DNA of 6,482 bases, taken from NCBI GenBank assembly GCA_030040055.1, contig JASHUK010000176.1:1-6482 (forward strand), written 5' to 3'. The notes beneath the pieces were generated by a model, which did no database searches, had not been told where the DNA came from, and was given only the letters and a program-made list of their open reading frames with translations. The translations under genes and the position numbers were made by a program. Below are positions 4,217-6,482 of the stretch, piece after piece. The stretch's first letter is position 1; each line of letters starts with the position of its first letter. The stretch comes from Nitrososphaerales archaeon. Its GTDB lineage: Archaea > Thermoproteota > Nitrososphaeria > Nitrososphaerales > Gagatemarchaeaceae.

Positions 4217-6482
4217 ATGGTCGCCGCCCAGGAAGCCCTGCCGGGGAGGACGCAGCAGCTCCGCTCCTCGATGCTGAGGCGCCCCCTGGAGCTATTGTCG
4301 GGGGGGTGCAGGCTGCTGGTCGAGCCCGACGGGTCGGTCCGCTGGCTGGAGTCGCTCAGAGAGCGGCGCCTCCTGTTCGGGAGGGAGCAGGTGTGGTTCT
4401 ACAAGGTGCAGGCCGGGGTCACGGTCCAGGCGCAGAAGCCCGACTGGAGCCTGAGGGTCCAGCCGAGGTCGGCGTCCATGTCGGCGCGGGTCTTCGACTC
4501 GGTCGAGGCGGCCCAGACCGTCGAGTTCCTCGACTCGGCAAAGGAAGGCTACACCCGGACGGTCAAGGTGAGGAACCTGGGGACGACCTCCGCCAAGGTC
4601 AGGATCCTGGCGGTGTGGGACCCGACCGCCGCCCAGTTCAGGGACAGGACGTTCCCTTGGGGCTCGCTCGGGGTCAACGCTTTCAACAGGGGGAGCCACG
4701 TCGCCATGGACGAGGCGTCGGACCCGCCCTCCGCGAGGGTTGTGGGGGCGGTCCCCCAGCCGCTGCGCTTCTACATGACGTCGGACCGCTCGCGGGCTTC
4801 GGACTCGGTCCAAGCCGGGGAGGTCCCGGAGGCGACGGCGGGGGTGACCGGGCAGGCCCTGGTCATCTCGGTCCACGAGACCGACGTCCAGCCGCAGGAG
4901 ACGAAGCTCTTCACTTTCGCGTCCGTCTACGACCCAGCCAAGCTGGAGGACGCGCTTGCGGAGTTCGCTCGGGTCCAGCAGGGTCCGCGGCCTCGCGCCG
5001 ACCCTCCTAGGACCTTCAGCTGCTCGAGCGCCCCCGTGGGAAAGGCGTTCGCGTGGGCGCGGGCGGCTCTGGAAGGGGCCCCCACGGTCCGGGACTCGCT
5101 CGACCTCTGCGAGGCGCTCCACGGGCTCCAGTACGTCGACCCCGTCGCCGCCCAGAGGGGGATGCAGGCTGCCCGGCTCAGGGCGAGGAAGGACGGCTCG
5201 GTCCCCCACTCGCTCGACCCCACGGCTCCGGGGGTCCTCGAAACCGCAGTGCTTCTCTCCTCCTCGTCTCAGAACCTCCTCCTGTCAGGTGACAAGAAGG
5301 CGGCGAGGGGGGCGTACCCCTACGTCAGGAAGGCCGCCGAGTTCCTGATGCAGGCTTCCGCCGACTCTGCGGTCAGGCTCGACCCCTGCCTCCCCCAGGG
5401 ATGGAGGAGGCGGCTCGGCAAGGGGTATCCGACCGGGGAGATCCCCGAGGTCTCGCTCGCGGTGGCGTCGGCGCTCTCGGCCGCGTCCCAGGTGGCAAGG
5501 GTCGTCTCGAAGTCGCAGGACGCCGCGAAGTTCAGGGAGAGGGCGGACATGATCTCGGACGGCGTGAAGAAGCGGCTGACCGACGACCGCGGCATGCTCG
5601 CGCTCTGCCTCGACTCCACGGGGAAGCTGAACTCGGAGGAGACGATCGACGTCGCCGTCGCCTGCTATCGGTGGCTCCCCCAGGGAGGGGAGCCCAAGTT
5701 CGCCGCGCACCGCCTCCTCGAGAAGGACTTCGAGACCGGCTACGGCCCGCGCACGGTCCCCATCTCTAACCGGACGTTCTTCAACGGGACCTATGGTGAC
5801 GGCCAGCTCGGGGGACTCTGGACGAGGGCCGCCCTGGCCCATGCGATCCTGTGCTACCATGCGGGGCTAGCGGGGACGGGGAGCCTGTCGCTGGAGAGAG
5901 TGGCGAGGCTGGTCTCCGAGGAGGGCGTGAGGCTCGGAGCGGCGCCCGGAGAGTTCCCGGAGTGGGTCGACGTCGAGGGGAGGGAGAGCCACGGCGACGG
6001 GACGGACCGGGTGGCGGCCGCCCGCTTCGTCGAGGCGATAGTCGAGGGGGAGATGGGGTTCTCCCTGACGCCGAGCGGGGGGGCGTTCTCGCCCGCCCAG
6101 ACCTCCAGCCTCAGGTGGCTCGCCGGGACCTTCTGGGCCGGGTCGAAGGCCACGGTCTTCGTGGGGCGCTCTTCGGGGAAGGTGACCGTGTTCGCAGCGG
6201 GAGTCAAGCAGCCCCCTAGGGTAGGGACGGTACTCTCGAACGCCGAGTTCCTGCCGACCCAGCAGAGGGACGTCTCCGCGGTATCCTTCAGCGGGCCGGG
6301 ACAGGTGATATGCGTCGGGAACGCGTCGGCCGCTCGGCAGCAGACCGGGGTCTCCTTCGCGCCCAGGTCGGAGGACCTCTCAAAGAAGCTGACCGCGTCT
6401 CTGGACGAGTTCGACCCCGCGAAGGAGACCTGGTCGAAGGTCGGGTCGCTCAAGGTGGCCCCGAGCATGGGGTTCGACGTGG
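4217..6482 (+). CDS. Six-hairpin glycosidase-like protein, 3' end outside window
   Basis: One frame stays open from the ATG at 4217 to the right edge, at least 755 residues with no stop. Residues about 25-260 look like an all-beta N-terminal domain (GCRLLVEPDGSVRWL at 30-44, GYTRTVKVRNLGTT near 111-124). From about 276 to 640 it is helical, in the style of (alpha/alpha)6 glucoamylase and glycogen-debranching enzymes. Landmarks are ALHGLQYVD near 300, a KDGSVPHSLDP segment, GYGPRTVPISN at 508-518, NGTYGDGQLGGLW at 523-535, and PEWVD at 581-585. A beta-rich tail follows. E582 sits where debranching-type enzymes have a catalytic glutamate. At the usual aspartate position (D-x-LWF type) I read LETAVLL around E342 instead. 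No signal peptide is seen, so it is probably cytoplasmic. The start is supported by a TATA box at 4185-4193 and an upstream in-frame stop at 4175. ATG 4271 is an alternative. The coding call is firm. The family is moderately sure, and substrate and activity are unknown. Confidence 0.75.
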   Translation, partial: MVAAQEALPGRTQQLRSSMLRRPLELLSGGCRLLVEPDGSVRWLESLRERRLLFGREQVWFYKVQAGVTVQAQKPDWSLRVQPRSASMSARVFDSVEAAQTVEFLDSAKEGYTRTVKVRNLGTTSAKVRILAVWDPTAAQFRDRTFPWGSLGVNAFNRGSHVAMDEASDPPSARVVGAVPQPLRFYMTSDRSRASDSVQAGEVPEATAGVTGQALVISVHETDVQPQETKLFTFASVYDPAKLEDALAEFARVQQGPRPRADPPRTFSCSSAPVGKAFAWARAALEGAPTVRDSLDLCEALHGLQYVDPVAAQRGMQAARLRARKDGSVPHSLDPTAPGVLETAVLLSSSSQNLLLSGDKKAARGAYPYVRKAAEFLMQASADSAVRLDPCLPQGWRRRLGKGYPTGEIPEVSLAVASALSAASQVARVVSKSQDAAKFRERADMISDGVKKRLTDDRGMLALCLDSTGKLNSEETIDVAVACYRWLPQGGEPKFAAHRLLEKDFETGYGPRTVPISNRTFFNGTYGDGQLGGLWTRAALAHAILCYHAGLAGTGSLSLERVARLVSEEGVRLGAAPGEFPEWVDVEGRESHGDGTDRVAAARFVEAIVEGEMGFSLTPSGGAFSPAQTSSLRWLAGTFWAGSKATVFVGRSSGKVTVFAAGVKQPPRVGTVLSNAEFLPTQQRDVSAVSFSGPGQVICVGNASAARQQTGVSFAPRSEDLSKKLTASLDEFDPAKETWSKVGSLKVAPSMGFDV

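Noticed and set aside
4292..5209. Minus-strand frame of 305 codons opposite the glycosidase-like gene
   Set aside because: It has no promoter at its start and a composition of R, P, G and L repeats. The plus frame shows domain-like sequence and a well-placed TATA box.
5285..6468. Minus-strand frames of 191 and 204 codons near the right edge
   Set aside because: They are shadows of the continuous plus-strand frame. I see no conserved motif in either.
1..6482. CRISPR array, insertion sequence, tRNA or rRNA
   Set aside because: I found no regularly spaced repeats, transposase motifs, terminal inverted repeats, T-arm signatures or rRNA-like segments.

Overview
The window looks like a piece of a GC-rich archaeal chromosome. 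Every gene I trust has an AT-rich TATA-like box about 25-45 bases before its start. Several starts are leaderless or nearly so, two of them use TTG, and arginine is written mostly as AGG. The gene content fits as well: an archaeal-type asparagine synthetase related to AsnRS, an Lrp/AsnC regulator, a small zinc-ribbon protein of the DUF5679 type, and CysRS with an MHKS-type signature. A Thermoproteota (Nitrososphaeria/Bathyarchaeia-like) origin is my best guess, but the lineage is an inference.

Layout. (1) 10-975, minus: a tRNA-synthetase-like asparagine synthetase. (2) 976-1086: a compact divergent promoter region with two opposed TATA boxes, an 8-bp inverted repeat and a repeated TCTGCC-GAA element. 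(3) 1087-1530, plus: an Lrp/AsnC-family regulator. (4) 1531-2127: a less GC-rich patch with two small predicted membrane or secreted proteins (1601-1792 and 1879-2127), each with its own TATA box. (5) 2128-2499: no convincing gene, but several short perfect or near-perfect hairpins. (6) 2544-2693: a 49-residue zinc-ribbon protein starting at TTG. (7) 2748-4145: cysteinyl-tRNA synthetase. (8) 4217 to the right edge: a continuous open frame of at least 755 residues that runs out of the window. It looks like a six-hairpin, glycogen-debranching-type glycosidase relative.

How the genes may work together. The first two genes form the most coherent unit. An asparagine-making enzyme faces an AsnC/Lrp-type regulator across a short operator-like region. 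This is the same logic as asnA-asnC in Escherichia coli, although the archaeal enzyme is an AsnRS-like protein. The remaining plus-strand genes each appear to have their own promoter rather than forming one operon. No CRISPR array, insertion sequence, tRNA or rRNA was seen.
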